Assembly (NCBI GenBank): GCA_003635315.1
Contig: PYJD01000031.1
Span: forward strand, 93,958 to 157,957
DNA: 64,000 nucleotides
DNA from: Candidatus Poribacteria bacterium
GTDB lineage: Bacteria; Poribacteria; WGA-4E; WGA-3G
Reading direction: 5' to 3'
Part shown: positions 1 to 10,426 of the stretch, piece after piece
Position numbering within the stretch: the first letter of the stretch is position 1
Layout of the letters: every line of letters begins with the position of its first letter
Translations under genes and position numbers: made by a program
The notes under the pieces: model-generated
What the model saw: only the letters and a program-made list of their open reading frames with translations
What the model was told of the DNA's origin: nothing
Database searches by the model: none

Positions 1-1323
1 ACTAAAGTTAGTTAATGCACGCTCAAAATTAAAGATGACAATCCACCATAAGAATATCAGATATAACAACTGTCCCTTCCCAACCCAACTCTCAGGAATA
101 AAGGGAAGAGGGTTCTTAAGATGAAACGTCAATATGGCAACCAAGGCAATCCCTAAACCGATATAGAAAAGTTCAAACCAACCTATCCATCCACGGGTAT
201 GTCGAAACCAACCGACCACAGGGATTCTAAACATCTTATCCGTAATTGAATCTACAATATCTACCCAAGTCTGTGCGGCTTTTCTATAGTTCAAATAGGT
301 CAAAGCTATTACCACACAAAAAACGGAGAATATTTCTACCCACCTTGGAAATACAGGTTCCATATTCAATACTGGTGTTCGGTTAATCAGAAATCCAAAT
401 GCAACAGCAATACCTATACCAAAAAGAAATCCCTGCGTCTGCTCCATCACACTATGCCAATTCGTACTCCGACCTGTACGAATACCAATCATCTTTAGTA
501 ATTGTCCAAATGAAAATGCTACGCCACCTGTTATACCTGTTAGGATGGTTGCAAATGCCAAACCCCCAAGATTATACTGCCAACAAAATACCAGTAACCC
601 TGCCACCATACCTACACAACCAGACCAATTATCTCCGCGTGGTGGTGTCATACGTAGTTTAAATACATTGACTAATAGCAAAAATCCTATAAACCACCCA
701 ACTCCCATATACAGGATAAGTGCAGTGGCGATATCAATTCCACCACGAAATAGGATGACAATTACAGCAGAGACAATAGCAACTAAGGCTGCAACCCAAT
801 CGGTGTCAAACCAATACAATGGACTCTCGTGACGTTCCATTCGTTGCGTTGCAAGAATACGATCTATTAGCACTGCCTGTAACGACCAACCAGCAAACAC
901 TACACATACTGGTGTAAAAAAGAGTGTTAAGGCTGGTGTAGATTGGGTATGTTCAACACTTGCAAGAAACGCTGGCAGTGCCGTTCCTGCTCCACCAAGT
1001 GCAGCCCAAAGAAAACCGATAACAAATAAATTAGCAAACCCATATAATACTGTCTTGGATTGTGGTGAATGAGAATATCCCACAACCATCATATACGACA
1101 TACTTCCACCGAATGACCACCCTATTGCCCCGAATAAAGCAAAAAAGTGTACATATCTATACCAATCTTCTCGTCCCGACAAAAGTACAATTGCAATTGC
1201 TGTCAATGCTCCCGGAAGAGCAGCACCATATTCATGTCCAAAATTTCCTCTGATCCCCCATCCCACACAGAGTGATAATCCACACAAAATCACAAATTCC
1301 CACGGAAGAGATACTAAATCCAT
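1..1323 (-). CDS. Polytopic integral membrane protein, C-terminus cut by window edge
   Basis: From an ATG at 1321-1323 an open frame of 441 codons runs leftward off the window without a stop. The translation starts MDLVSLPWEFVILCGLSLC and is strongly hydrophobic throughout, with roughly ten membrane segments separated by short loops such as SGREDWYRY and ATQRMERHESPLYW. The first segment runs into a Gly-rich stretch (CVGWGIRGNFGHEYGAA). I do not recognise the family and see no catalytic motif. It is divergent from the sprA-like gene, with about 210 bases between the two starts. The coding call rests on the long uninterrupted frame and transmembrane composition. The function is unknown, with a transporter or a membrane-bound enzyme both possible. 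Confidence 0.8.
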   Translation of the reverse strand, partial: MDLVSLPWEFVILCGLSLCVGWGIRGNFGHEYGAALPGALTAIAIVLLSGREDWYRYVHFFALFGAIGWSFGGSMSYMMVVGYSHSPQSKTVLYGFANLFVIGFLWAALGGAGTALPAFLASVEHTQSTPALTLFFTPVCVVFAGWSLQAVLIDRILATQRMERHESPLYWFDTDWVAALVAIVSAVIVILFRGGIDIATALILYMGVGWFIGFLLLVNVFKLRMTPPRGDNWSGCVGMVAGLLVFCWQYNLGGLAFATILTGITGGVAFSFGQLLKMIGIRTGRSTNWHSVMEQTQGFLFGIGIAVAFGFLINRTPVLNMEPVFPRWVEIFSVFCVVIALTYLNYRKAAQTWVDIVDSITDKMFRIPVVGWFRHTRGWIGWFELFYIGLGIALVAILTFHLKNPLPFIPESWVGKGQLLYLIFLWWIVIFNFERALTNFS

Positions 1324-1534
1324 GACAAACCCCTTTATGTAGTATTGTAATTATTCCCATAGACTTGCTAACAGAATACCTAATCTTTTCTATTATGATG
1401 GTTCTTAGGTTTGTTGTCAACAATAGTTACATCAATCATCAAACCTACACATCATATTCACTCAATGTAAACCAGAAACTTTCTTTTCCGTTACACTACT
1501 ATCAAAAAACAGTCATTAATTGGAGCACACACTT

Positions 1535-4500
1535 TTGCAGCCAAAGTACACACTTTGTATTATACTATTCCTTCTCATCGGAATTCTCGTTACTGCCTAT
1601 CCCGCCCACACAGCAAATAAAGAAGAAAATAACGAACCCACACAACAGGAGACAACATCCTCTGAAGCTCCTAACAACAAAGAGAATCCATTTGATCCTC
1701 CAATTAAAAAAGATGAATGGAAACAAGAAGATACCGATACCGATAAAACTGATGATGAAGAAACATCTGATGTTGATTCAGTTATTTCTCCACGTCGACA
1801 AATCTTAATACCCTATTTTGACACATTAAGAAGATGGAAGTATTCACCAAATTTCGGTGATTTATCCAAACTATACGACTGGAAACCTCGCCAAGTAAAA
1901 GATACGAAAGGTATAGATCTGCCAATGGATTCTAACCTCACAATCACAGGTTTTCAATCCGTAACTATTGAGGCAAATAAAACACACTATTTTGGTGAAG
2001 GAGATATTAACAGGTATGGTGGATATGGCTATGGTAGTTATGGTAGTGGATACGGTTCCGGTCTTGATCTGGGTCTATCATCTTCATACGGCTATGAGGA
2101 TTTCGGATATAGTGGCGGTGGATTCGGTGGTGGATATGACAGTTTTGGTTCAAGTTATGGAGGTGGGTACGGAAGTGGATACAGTAGTTTTGGTAGAGGT
2201 GGTGTACCAAGAGCAAGCGGTATCAACATTCGGCAACAACAGAAAATTGGATTGCATGGGCGTGTCGGTGAACGGACACATATTGCTGTAGACTATAACG
2301 CAGGAGATGCATTTGGGGGTGGATACGGTGGCTACGGCGGTGGATACGGTAGTTATGGTGGTGGATATGGTCTTGGAGGAGCCAAAGAACAAAAAATAAA
2401 AATCTGGTATGAAGGGAAACCAAATGAATTCATACAGACAATTTCATTTGGTGATATCACGCTTAGTCTGCCAAATACGCGATTTTTAAATATTAACAGA
2501 AACCTGTTCGGTCTTGAAGGGGTCTTTGAGTATAAGAATACTCGATTGACTGCCTTTGGTTCCAGAAGTAAAGGTGTACGTGAGGTACGAACCTTCCGAG
2601 GACAATCCCGTAGAGCTGGTTTTGGATACGGACCCCGCGGAATCCAGATTGCTGATGGCAACTACGTTCAGAACAGATATTATTTAGTTCATAAGGGTGA
2701 GGATGGACTTTTACATCAGGCATACCTCCCGATTAAATCAGGGAGTGTCGAGATTTATATTGATGATAACGTGGTTGGCAATAACCAAGGTGGAAAAAGA
2801 ACAAGTCAAGGATACTTCAATCCTCAGTTTCCAGGGCAAGATTATAACATAGATTATGAAACCGGTGAAATCGAATTCCTTACTTCAATTGCAGCTAATT
2901 ATACTGTAGTCGTTGCATACGAATACATAGGGGATGGTGGAGGAAGTGTAGGAAATCCAGGCAATGTCTTTGCAGATGAGAATGGTGACGGTTCTATTGA
3001 TGAAGAAGGTGAAGAGATCGGATATGTGAAACTTAAAGAGAAAGGGTTTCGCGGAACAACGGCTGATAATGTGTATTATCTTGGAAATCGAAACATTAAC
3101 CCGAGAGATTTTCAATTAACGATCATACGGCAAGGTGAAAGTGAGACCTTTCAAACTGAAAATGGACTTGTACCCTACATTGAAATCTTTGGATTAGATC
3201 AGAATAGAGATGGGATCGTCGATCCACAGTTTATTGACTATGATAGAGGGATACTCCGATTTCCAAACTTACACTCCTTTCAAATTAATGATCCCACCAA
3301 TCCATACTTCAAATATCGGGATTCCATAAACAATAACGCGATTTACCAAGAATCACTTAGAAACACAGACCAAATCTACTCTATTGTCGCTGACTATTCA
3401 TATCAATCGGAGACCTACTATGTTGGACCATTTGTTATACCAGATAGTGAAACCGTTCGTAGAAATGGTCGATTATTAACCCGCAACACCGATTACCAGA
3501 TGATTTATGAGACGGGATCTATCCGTTTCTTCACGGAATTGGATGAATTTGACGAAATCGTGGTCGAATTTGAGAAAACACCTTTCGGTGGTGGAGCACA
3601 ACAGGTTGTTACTGGTTTGTGGTTTGATTATACACATAAACCTAAACCCAAATCACCGAAGGAGCAGAATCTTGAAGATCGGTTCAATCGCTTAGGTGGA
3701 ATACAAAGTAGACAGAACGGTTTCGATGATAACAATCTCATAGGAGATACATTTTCAAACAATTTTCCAAATACAGGTTCACGCAGAAATACTGGTTTTG
3801 GCAGATCAGGTCTTGGAAGTGGTAGGTTCGGTAGTGGAATTGATGGGGGTTTTGGTAGTGGTGGATATAGCAGTTTTGGCAGTTACGGTGGTCGTTCGCG
3901 AATAGGACCAAGTTATTACGGTGGTTATGGAACAGGTATGAACTACTTCAATCCTGTCTATCAAAAAGGATTCAATATATCTACAGGATATATACTCACT
4001 ACTGGACAGAAACCAGCGGAAATCCCAAATGTTAATGAAGTGCCAAACAGACTACAAGCCTTTAATATCAATACAAGCTTCGGTAGAGAATTCAATTTAG
4101 CCTGGTTGATTAATCCATTACCTTTTGTTCAAGTAAACAATTTTCCATTATCCATAGACTTTAGTGGGGAATCTGCATACTCCCATAATAATCCTAACAG
4201 TATCGGGGTAGCTCTCATTGACAGTATGGAAGGCGTTAAGCAAACTACCACGATTCCAACATTAAAATATAATTGGAAACCCAGTAGTATACCTTTTGTT
4301 CCGGAAACACCTCCATCTGGCGTACAAACACACGATTACCATGTTATCCCAACACTTGAGAATAGAACACTATTCAAGGTGGTGTTAAAAGATAGAGAAG
4401 AAGCAGAAGCCGTTGGTAACTATATGCGAAACCGTGATGTTCCCGCTTCTTCTATACAACCACTCTCTCTATCTACTGAAGAAAGATTGATTATGGAAAT

Positions 4501-7500
4501 AGGCTATGATTTTACTGATGTAATTCAAGAATGGGGTGGATTTTCAAATGGTCTTTCCAATTCTGGTGTTGATTACTCTGAACGCGGTTTTGTAGAAATG
4601 TGGTTACGGGTACAGGGAGACGAAGATGTAACACTATACCTAAATCTTGGTGCAGTCAGTGAGGATACCGATGCAGATGGCCGTCTTGATAGTGAAGATC
4701 TACCACAAGGATTAGAAGACACTAACGGAGATAGTGTGATAGATGCACTGGATCTCGATCTTGAAAATCTTCCGGATGCGTATCGATATCGTGGTAACGG
4801 GGGTTTGGATACAGGTGAAGATGTCGGATGGACTTATGATAGTCCTTTTGAATCGGTTTCGTTTGGAGCAGACAATCAGATATTAGATAGTGAAGATCTA
4901 AACGGTGATGGAGTACTTGATAGTGTAGACGCGTATTTTCAACTGGCTATTCCTCTAAATAAAATACCAAACGAATGGATAAAAGGTGAAAATAAAAATG
5001 GATGGACATTCCTAAGTATCCCCTTAACAGAATTTGTTCCTGAAGGATCACGTTTACCAAGTCTTGTATTTGTGCAGCATTTCCGTCTTTGGCTCATGAA
5101 GAATCGACCCGGTAGTGTTAAGGGCACATTTCAATGGGCTTCCATTGAAATTGTAGGCAATAAATGGGAACAGGGTGTCGTCACACAAACGGCTTCAACA
5201 TCTGAAGCAAGTCTTTCTGAACAACAGGTTATAGAAGACACTGTGGAGAAGTTCATTGTAGGAACAAAAGATAACTTTAGTTATGATGATTATCAGAGTG
5301 CATATTTGGAGATTGAAGATGACGAACTTTTTAAGAAACTCCATCCATTCACTGCAACATCTCTCGGATTTCAAACACAGTATCAAAGAGAACAAACACT
5401 TAGTTTGGAGTATTTCCTATTCCCCGATTCCTACGGTATAACATCAAGACAATTAAAAGGGTTCACACAAAGTGAAGGACAAGACTTTAGTCAACACGAC
5501 ACACTAAGACTGTGGTTATATGGCGATAAGAGCCACACAACCTTTATTCTGCAACTCGCACCGAATGTACGTACCGGATACCGTAGTTCTTTCTATAGTT
5601 CTGATCCATTCCTGAATCAACCCCAACAAGAAGAGGATGTTAACATATTTGAAAACCTTAAAGATTACTATGAGTACACTATTCCCATCGATTTTGATGG
5701 TTGGAAATTGATTGAAATTAACTTGAAAGATGAAAAAGCTAACGAATATCCAGATAGGGTGCAAAATTTGGAAACCGGGACAGGTGTAATTCAAAACCAA
5801 CAAGCAACACCTATTCCAGTTGGACCGGATGGACACCCAGATGGATTCATAGTTAGAGGAACTGGAACATCAACAAGTCGCTCCCAACTATCAATAAAAA
5901 ATATCGGAGGCATATTACTCGGTATACGGAACGAAACTGATAGAGAAGTAAGTGGTGAGGTATGGGTAAATGAAATACACCTTGGGGACCCACTTGTCCG
6001 TTCTGGATGGGCACGTAGGGGGAATATGTCTGTATCACTCGGGAGACTGCTAAATCTACGCGGCGGTTATGCAAGCCAGGATAAAGATTTTGAGAGTGGT
6101 GCTGGAGAAATCGGTCGACAAAGATTATCATCACGGGGTTACAGCACAACCAATAACGACTACAACCTTGATGCAGATGTTACAATCTTTAGATGGTTGC
6201 CAATCCGATATTCTATACGCGAACAAGAATCAGAGACAGAAGCTCTCCGGGGTAGTTACAGTTCTTATCAAAGCGGCAAAAGTGAAACCCATAATCGGGA
6301 TATGTCGGTTCAATTTAACAGAAACCCGTTTCCAAATCTTGGTTTTGCCTATAACTTCCAAGACTTTTGGAACGAACGTCAAGGCACTCAGATTAGTCAT
6401 TTGTATACCGGTTCAGTTCGTTATGATATAGGACAGAAAATTGGATTCAATGTTCAATACAGACATGAGGACATCATCGCAAAACCGGAGGAAGCAACCG
6501 ATACATCCGGTTCTTCATCATCGTTTTATAGCTACGGATACGGTAGAAATCGTGATGAAAAAACTGACAGCGGATCCATAACCTTAAACATCAATCCTAT
6601 CAGTGCCTTTAGTCTGAATCCAAGTTATGACGTTAGACGGACACTTGAGAGACGTAATCCCAACCGAACCCAATCCACATTTTCTTCAATTAATTTCGCA
6701 AATAAAACGAATGTATCAGATGCTAATACTGAGGAAGAAAGTGAAGAAGTTCCTGGTTTTTCTTTAGCCCAAAGGGAACACAGACTGTCATTGACACCTC
6801 GACTGAATCGTGATCTTTTAGGATTACGACCTACTGTAACAAGTCGTGTGAGTTTCCGGGAGAACTGGTTCACGACACAAAAAGATGCATCTCTCATTGG
6901 AAACGTAAGTGTCGGTTTAAACCTACGGATTCAGAAATGGTTTTCATGGTTAATTCCCAAACCAAAAACTGAACCCCAAATGGAAGGTGTACCCCAAGCA
7001 GATGGAGTAAAACAAGAAAAGACTTCTATACAATCTAAAACTCCAACTGCAAGTTCTGTTGAACAGTTGAGGAAATCTAACATTAATGAATCACAAATTC
7101 AAACAGCAATAGAAGAACAGGGAGATTGGATTAGTAGAGACAAAGCAGATATTTCTACAGGGCAAGGAGCACCAGTTCCACAAGTCAAAGAAGGACTTTT
7201 CGGAAGAATCATCAATACATTCTCAATTAGTACAAATGCAAACTTTTCTGCATCAGAATCCTATAGGCAACTGGAAAACGGACAAGATTTATTGGATATT
7301 TGGAATCTTGAGGATGATGCTGAAGAACGCACGAATTCACGCAAAAGCAACAGGTACAATCTAAGAACTTCAGTGGATCCATGGAGTTGGGTTTCAATCG
7401 GTACCAGCATAATTACTTCGGACTCCTTTCGAAAGAGTTATGCAAGTACATACCTATCTGATGCTATAACATACGAAGGTAATCTTCAACTAAAAGCACA

Positions 7501-8023
7501 GGAAGCTTCTCGTTTTCAACTCCGCTATAGTTATACACTACGAAACAGTTCAAATTTGGAGATTGTCCTCAGTGATAGTAAAGCACACACACCATCACTC
7601 AGTTGGATACATAAATGGGCGCCAGAAACAACAACATCCATAGGAATTCGCACAACCCTTCGAGACCAGCTTCGAAGTGGTATAAATACGAACGCTTTTA
7701 TCATCACTCCGAATTTAAGTATTGATTATCGTTATCGCACGGAGGGTGGAATTCGCATTCCATTTTTCGGACGAATACCCCTTAAACATAATCTTGACCT
7801 AACCAATACATTATCATTAGCAATACGTCGTGAAAACTACGGGGCAAATAAACAAGAAAAGTCGGAAAGATATGAGACAACATTAAGGGCAGGATATAGA
7901 CTTAGTAATCATCTCACGGCGAATCTTCATTTGGGTCTTAGCTACAACCACGATAGGGTTGAAGAGGGAAGAGATTTTCTATCAATCGCCAGTGCCTTAA
8001 CAGTCCGTGGTGAATTTCAGTAA
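1535..8023 (+). CDS. sprA: SprA-like outer-membrane translocon protein (type IX secretion-like)
   Basis: Giant protein (about 2162 aa) with an N-terminal signal peptide (IILFLLIGILVTAYPAHTA). Residues about 227-300 carry the SprA-type pattern of an inner-barrel start: GINIRQQQKIGLHGRVGERT, then KIWYEGKPNEFIQTISFGDI and LPNTRFLNINRNLFGLEG. The remainder is beta-rich, as expected for a very large outer-membrane barrel, and ends in FQ. In Bacteroidota SprA is the channel through which type IX cargo crosses the outer membrane. Odd features are three Gly/Tyr/Ser-rich inserts (about residues 159-222, 260-283, 754-800) and several acidic Asp-rich loops (DADGRLDSED, NGDGVLDSVD). Start: an in-frame TTG at 1520 lacks a ribosome site, whereas TTG at 1535 has TTGGAG nine bases upstream, so 1535 is preferred. 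The family assignment is from motif recognition, without alignment. Confidence 0.75.
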   Translation: MQPKYTLCIILFLLIGILVTAYPAHTANKEENNEPTQQETTSSEAPNNKENPFDPPIKKDEWKQEDTDTDKTDDEETSDVDSVISPRRQILIPYFDTLRRWKYSPNFGDLSKLYDWKPRQVKDTKGIDLPMDSNLTITGFQSVTIEANKTHYFGEGDINRYGGYGYGSYGSGYGSGLDLGLSSSYGYEDFGYSGGGFGGGYDSFGSSYGGGYGSGYSSFGRGGVPRASGINIRQQQKIGLHGRVGERTHIAVDYNAGDAFGGGYGGYGGGYGSYGGGYGLGGAKEQKIKIWYEGKPNEFIQTISFGDITLSLPNTRFLNINRNLFGLEGVFEYKNTRLTAFGSRSKGVREVRTFRGQSRRAGFGYGPRGIQIADGNYVQNRYYLVHKGEDGLLHQAYLPIKSGSVEIYIDDNVVGNNQGGKRTSQGYFNPQFPGQDYNIDYETGEIEFLTSIAANYTVVVAYEYIGDGGGSVGNPGNVFADENGDGSIDEEGEEIGYVKLKEKGFRGTTADNVYYLGNRNINPRDFQLTIIRQGESETFQTENGLVPYIEIFGLDQNRDGIVDPQFIDYDRGILRFPNLHSFQINDPTNPYFKYRDSINNNAIYQESLRNTDQIYSIVADYSYQSETYYVGPFVIPDSETVRRNGRLLTRNTDYQMIYETGSIRFFTELDEFDEIVVEFEKTPFGGGAQQVVTGLWFDYTHKPKPKSPKEQNLEDRFNRLGGIQSRQNGFDDNNLIGDTFSNNFPNTGSRRNTGFGRSGLGSGRFGSGIDGGFGSGGYSSFGSYGGRSRIGPSYYGGYGTGMNYFNPVYQKGFNISTGYILTTGQKPAEIPNVNEVPNRLQAFNINTSFGREFNLAWLINPLPFVQVNNFPLSIDFSGESAYSHNNPNSIGVALIDSMEGVKQTTTIPTLKYNWKPSSIPFVPETPPSGVQTHDYHVIPTLENRTLFKVVLKDREEAEAVGNYMRNRDVPASSIQPLSLSTEERLIMEIGYDFTDVIQEWGGFSNGLSNSGVDYSERGFVEMWLRVQGDEDVTLYLNLGAVSEDTDADGRLDSEDLPQGLEDTNGDSVIDALDLDLENLPDAYRYRGNGGLDTGEDVGWTYDSPFESVSFGADNQILDSEDLNGDGVLDSVDAYFQLAIPLNKIPNEWIKGENKNGWTFLSIPLTEFVPEGSRLPSLVFVQHFRLWLMKNRPGSVKGTFQWASIEIVGNKWEQGVVTQTASTSEASLSEQQVIEDTVEKFIVGTKDNFSYDDYQSAYLEIEDDELFKKLHPFTATSLGFQTQYQREQTLSLEYFLFPDSYGITSRQLKGFTQSEGQDFSQHDTLRLWLYGDKSHTTFILQLAPNVRTGYRSSFYSSDPFLNQPQQEEDVNIFENLKDYYEYTIPIDFDGWKLIEINLKDEKANEYPDRVQNLETGTGVIQNQQATPIPVGPDGHPDGFIVRGTGTSTSRSQLSIKNIGGILLGIRNETDREVSGEVWVNEIHLGDPLVRSGWARRGNMSVSLGRLLNLRGGYASQDKDFESGAGEIGRQRLSSRGYSTTNNDYNLDADVTIFRWLPIRYSIREQESETEALRGSYSSYQSGKSETHNRDMSVQFNRNPFPNLGFAYNFQDFWNERQGTQISHLYTGSVRYDIGQKIGFNVQYRHEDIIAKPEEATDTSGSSSSFYSYGYGRNRDEKTDSGSITLNINPISAFSLNPSYDVRRTLERRNPNRTQSTFSSINFANKTNVSDANTEEESEEVPGFSLAQREHRLSLTPRLNRDLLGLRPTVTSRVSFRENWFTTQKDASLIGNVSVGLNLRIQKWFSWLIPKPKTEPQMEGVPQADGVKQEKTSIQSKTPTASSVEQLRKSNINESQIQTAIEEQGDWISRDKADISTGQGAPVPQVKEGLFGRIINTFSISTNANFSASESYRQLENGQDLLDIWNLEDDAEERTNSRKSNRYNLRTSVDPWSWVSIGTSIITSDSFRKSYASTYLSDAITYEGNLQLKAQEASRFQLRYSYTLRNSSNLEIVLSDSKAHTPSLSWIHKWAPETTTSIGIRTTLRDQLRSGINTNAFIITPNLSIDYRYRTEGGIRIPFFGRIPLKHNLDLTNTLSLAIRRENYGANKQEKSERYETTLRAGYRLSNHLTANLHLGLSYNHDRVEEGRDFLSIASALTVRGEFQ

Positions 8024-8058
8024 ATGGTTAACCTATATGAAACCTTCTAAAACCTTAT

Positions 8059-8265
8059 TTACCCACCCTGAACAGCACGGATAATCTCAACTTCACTACC
8101 TTCTTTCAATACAGTTGTTTTCCACTGCGACTTAGGAATTACCTCACGATCAATAGCCACAGCAATCCCAGATTGCTGCGGATCCAGCTCAATATTGATG
8201 AGTAGATCATATACATTAATTTCTTGAAGGACACTCTTCTCTTCACCGTTTATATTTATCTTCAT
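8059..8265 (-). CDS. thiS: Sulfur carrier protein ThiS
   Basis: Small ubiquitin-fold protein (68 aa from the chosen start) beginning MKININGEE and ending in the Gly-Gly tail (VQGG) that ThiF adenylates and that carries sulfur as a thiocarboxylate for thiazole synthesis. Length matches ThiS (about 66 aa). An upstream ATG at 8277 abuts the thiO stop codon directly and would add only MGLN, so the internal ATG at 8265, which matches the family's N-terminus, is preferred. It is the last gene of the TPP-riboswitch operon. The usual partners thiG, thiF and thiH are not in the window. It converges on the sprA-like gene, with only 35 bases between the two stops. Confidence 0.9.
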   Translation of the reverse strand: MKININGEEKSVLQEINVYDLLINIELDPQQSGIAVAIDREVIPKSQWKTTVLKEGSEVEIIRAVQGG

Positions 8266-8277
8266 GTTCAATCCCAT

Positions 8278-9414
8278 CTACTCCAAAAATCGATCTATTT
8301 GAAAAGGTGCAATCACATCTGATGTCACATCGGATAATACCAATTTTGAAATCTCATAAGCAGTAATAGGAGTTAAGAGAATACCATTGCGGTAATGTCC
8401 AGTAGCATATATCAGATTCTCAATAGGAGTTTTTCCAAGAATCGGTGCATTATCTCTGCTACCTGGACGTAATCCTGCCCAAGTTTCTAAAATCGGTAGT
8501 TCATATACACCTGGTACCGCTTCCCACGCACCACGAAGCAATTCAAACATACCACCAACAGTTAACCGTGTATCAAACCCCATCTCTTCACTTGTCGCAC
8601 CAATAATCAGTCGTCCATCTGTTCTCGGTACAAGATAAACATTGGTCGGATACCTTGCACGGACAGACCGAATGACACTGCTAATGGAGATTCCTTCTTC
8701 CATCTGAAGTGCCATCATTTGCCCTTTTACAGGACGGACAGGAGGTCGAATGCTGTCCGGTATCCCATCAATCTGTGATGACCAACATCCCGCAGACAAG
8801 ATGACTATATCACTACGGTGAAATCCTTCACGGGTCTCAATACCACCTACCTGACAATCTTTAACATGGATTTTCTCAATTGGATTATTCTCGTTTAGTA
8901 CACCACCATTTTTTAGATAAGCGGTTTTTAAAGCATTCACCATCAGACGGTTGTCAACCTGATAATCACTTTCACACTGAATTGCCGCAGAAACTCGTGG
9001 TGAAAGTGCCGATTCAATTTCCCTTACTTCTCCACCACTAAGCCAATGCACCTGTAAACCTAATTGCTGTTGTGCTTGGTAAAGATGCTGAAGTTGGTGT
9101 GTATCATCAGATTCAAGACCAATTATATGTGTCCCTTCAACACGAAAACCAACCGACATTTCAGCATCTGATTCTAATTCATTGACCCATTTAGGATATA
9201 AGGCTAAACTATCACAACCTAACTTAAGGAGTTCTGGTTCTTCAGTATGTGCTTCTGCAAGAGGTGCAAGCATGCCAGCGGCAGCCCAAGATGCTGCACG
9301 ACCTGCTTCCGCACTATCATAAATTGTTACATCAACACATGACTTGGTTAGTTGCCATCCAATGCCAAGTCCAATGACACCACCACCAATGATGGAAATC
9401 TCTTTATTCTTCAT
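8278..9414 (-). CDS. thiO: Glycine oxidase ThiO (FAD-dependent)
   Basis: 378-residue D-amino-acid-oxidase-fold flavoprotein. The N-terminus has the dinucleotide-binding motif GGGVIGLGIGWQL, followed by the ThiO-type segment RAASWAAAGMLAPLAEAH, and the C-terminal part has GLRPGSRDNAPILG and ATGHYRNGILLTP, both typical of ThiO. ThiO oxidises glycine to iminoacetate, the C2-N precursor of the thiazole ring, in aerobic thiamin synthesis. The start overlaps the end of the upstream ABC substrate-binding gene by 11 bases and has no clear ribosome site of its own, suggesting translational coupling. thiS follows immediately. Confidence 0.93.
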   Translation of the reverse strand: MKNKEISIIGGGVIGLGIGWQLTKSCVDVTIYDSAEAGRAASWAAAGMLAPLAEAHTEEPELLKLGCDSLALYPKWVNELESDAEMSVGFRVEGTHIIGLESDDTHQLQHLYQAQQQLGLQVHWLSGGEVREIESALSPRVSAAIQCESDYQVDNRLMVNALKTAYLKNGGVLNENNPIEKIHVKDCQVGGIETREGFHRSDIVILSAGCWSSQIDGIPDSIRPPVRPVKGQMMALQMEEGISISSVIRSVRARYPTNVYLVPRTDGRLIIGATSEEMGFDTRLTVGGMFELLRGAWEAVPGVYELPILETWAGLRPGSRDNAPILGKTPIENLIYATGHYRNGILLTPITAYEISKLVLSDVTSDVIAPFQIDRFLE

Positions 9415-10390
9415 CTAATAAATTGACAAATAGATCTTCTGCTTTAACATCCTTGGAAATCAGCTTATTTTTCAGAGCAAATTTAGTAAAAGCATCCCAC
9501 TTCTCTTTAGATTGCATCTGTGTAGAAGCAAATAAGTTCACAGTATCTCGAAATGCAAGTTCTTCTAATTCCTTATTTTTATCTGGGTTTGCTTTGAAAA
9601 ACATCTGTAATGCCATATCCGGACTTTTTTTCGTATAAGCAATCGCCTCTTGTATTGCCAACATTAACTTTTTAGCATTATCAGGATGATTTTCCAAATA
9701 AGTGTCATTCGTGATTATAACAAGTTCGTAGTAGTCTGGAATACCGTGTTTTTCAAGAGGGAAAAAATCTGCATCTATCCCCTTAAGTTTTAATATATTA
9801 ATCTCATAATTGCGAAACGGGCCTATCACTGCATGTATCTGATTTTGAACAAGTGGTGCTATAATGTTTGTACCAACATTAATCAAATCATAATCATCTT
9901 CCGATAATCCTGCATTCGCTGCTATCGTATTAAATAGTAACACATCCAAGGGAGCTACAGTGTACCCTATTTTTTTACCTTTGAAATCAGCTGGGGTTTT
10001 AATACCTGACTTTTTGAGAAAGGTAATGGTATTCAATGGATGTTCGACAAGTAATCCTATTGATTTGACCGGTAATTCCTCTTTACTGGTTCGCGCAATT
10101 GTCACACTATGTTGATAACTCACAGCAAAGGGATATTTCCCAGCGGCAACTAGTTTTAATGGAGCATCCGGATCACCACCCCATAGTAATTCCACATCTA
10201 ATCCATGTTTTCTAAAAGTCTGTTGTTTAGCTACATACAATGGAACATGATCGATATTCTCAATCCAATCCAAGAGTAGTGTAACCTTTTGCAATTCAGA
10301 TTCAAGATGACTATCTGCCTTACAATCAATATATCCTACGAATATACTCATAGAACAGATAAGTATCGTTATGTAATATAATTTTTTCAT
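9404..10390 (-). CDS. ThiY/NMT1-type pyrimidine-precursor ABC substrate-binding protein
   Basis: Periplasmic binding protein of the NMT1/ThiY family (328 aa from the chosen start). A signal peptide MKKLYYITILICSMSIFVGY is followed by the family opening VTLLLDWIENIDHVPLYVAK and by FKGKKIGYT and NQIHAVIGPFRNYEI. The frame extends 12 codons further upstream, but ATG 10390 is preceded by AAAGGAGATG at good spacing and starts a proper signal peptide. It probably captures formylaminopyrimidine or hydroxymethylpyrimidine for thiamin salvage. This is inferred from the operon and the riboswitch, since substrate specificity cannot be read from the sequence. A membrane permease gene precedes it by 36 bases. 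No ATPase gene (thiZ) is present nearby. Confidence 0.85.
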   Translation of the reverse strand: MKKLYYITILICSMSIFVGYIDCKADSHLESELQKVTLLLDWIENIDHVPLYVAKQQTFRKHGLDVELLWGGDPDAPLKLVAAGKYPFAVSYQHSVTIARTSKEELPVKSIGLLVEHPLNTITFLKKSGIKTPADFKGKKIGYTVAPLDVLLFNTIAANAGLSEDDYDLINVGTNIIAPLVQNQIHAVIGPFRNYEINILKLKGIDADFFPLEKHGIPDYYELVIITNDTYLENHPDNAKKLMLAIQEAIAYTKKSPDMALQMFFKANPDKNKELEELAFRDTVNLFASTQMQSKEKWDAFTKFALKNKLISKDVKAEDLFVNLLDEE

Positions 10391-10426
10391 ATCAGAATCA
10401 TCTCCTTTTATGTTTAAGAATTCCAT

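Noticed and set aside
545..832. Plus-strand frames within 1-1323
   Set aside because: Antisense to a 441-codon membrane-protein frame with consistent hydrophobic segments; the plus-strand peptides are Pro/Thr/Asn-rich shadows.
9404..10426. Start of the ThiY-like gene at 10426
   Set aside because: The extra 12 codons (MEFLNIKGDDSD) precede the signal peptide and span the AAAGGAG ribosome site used by the ATG at 10390.
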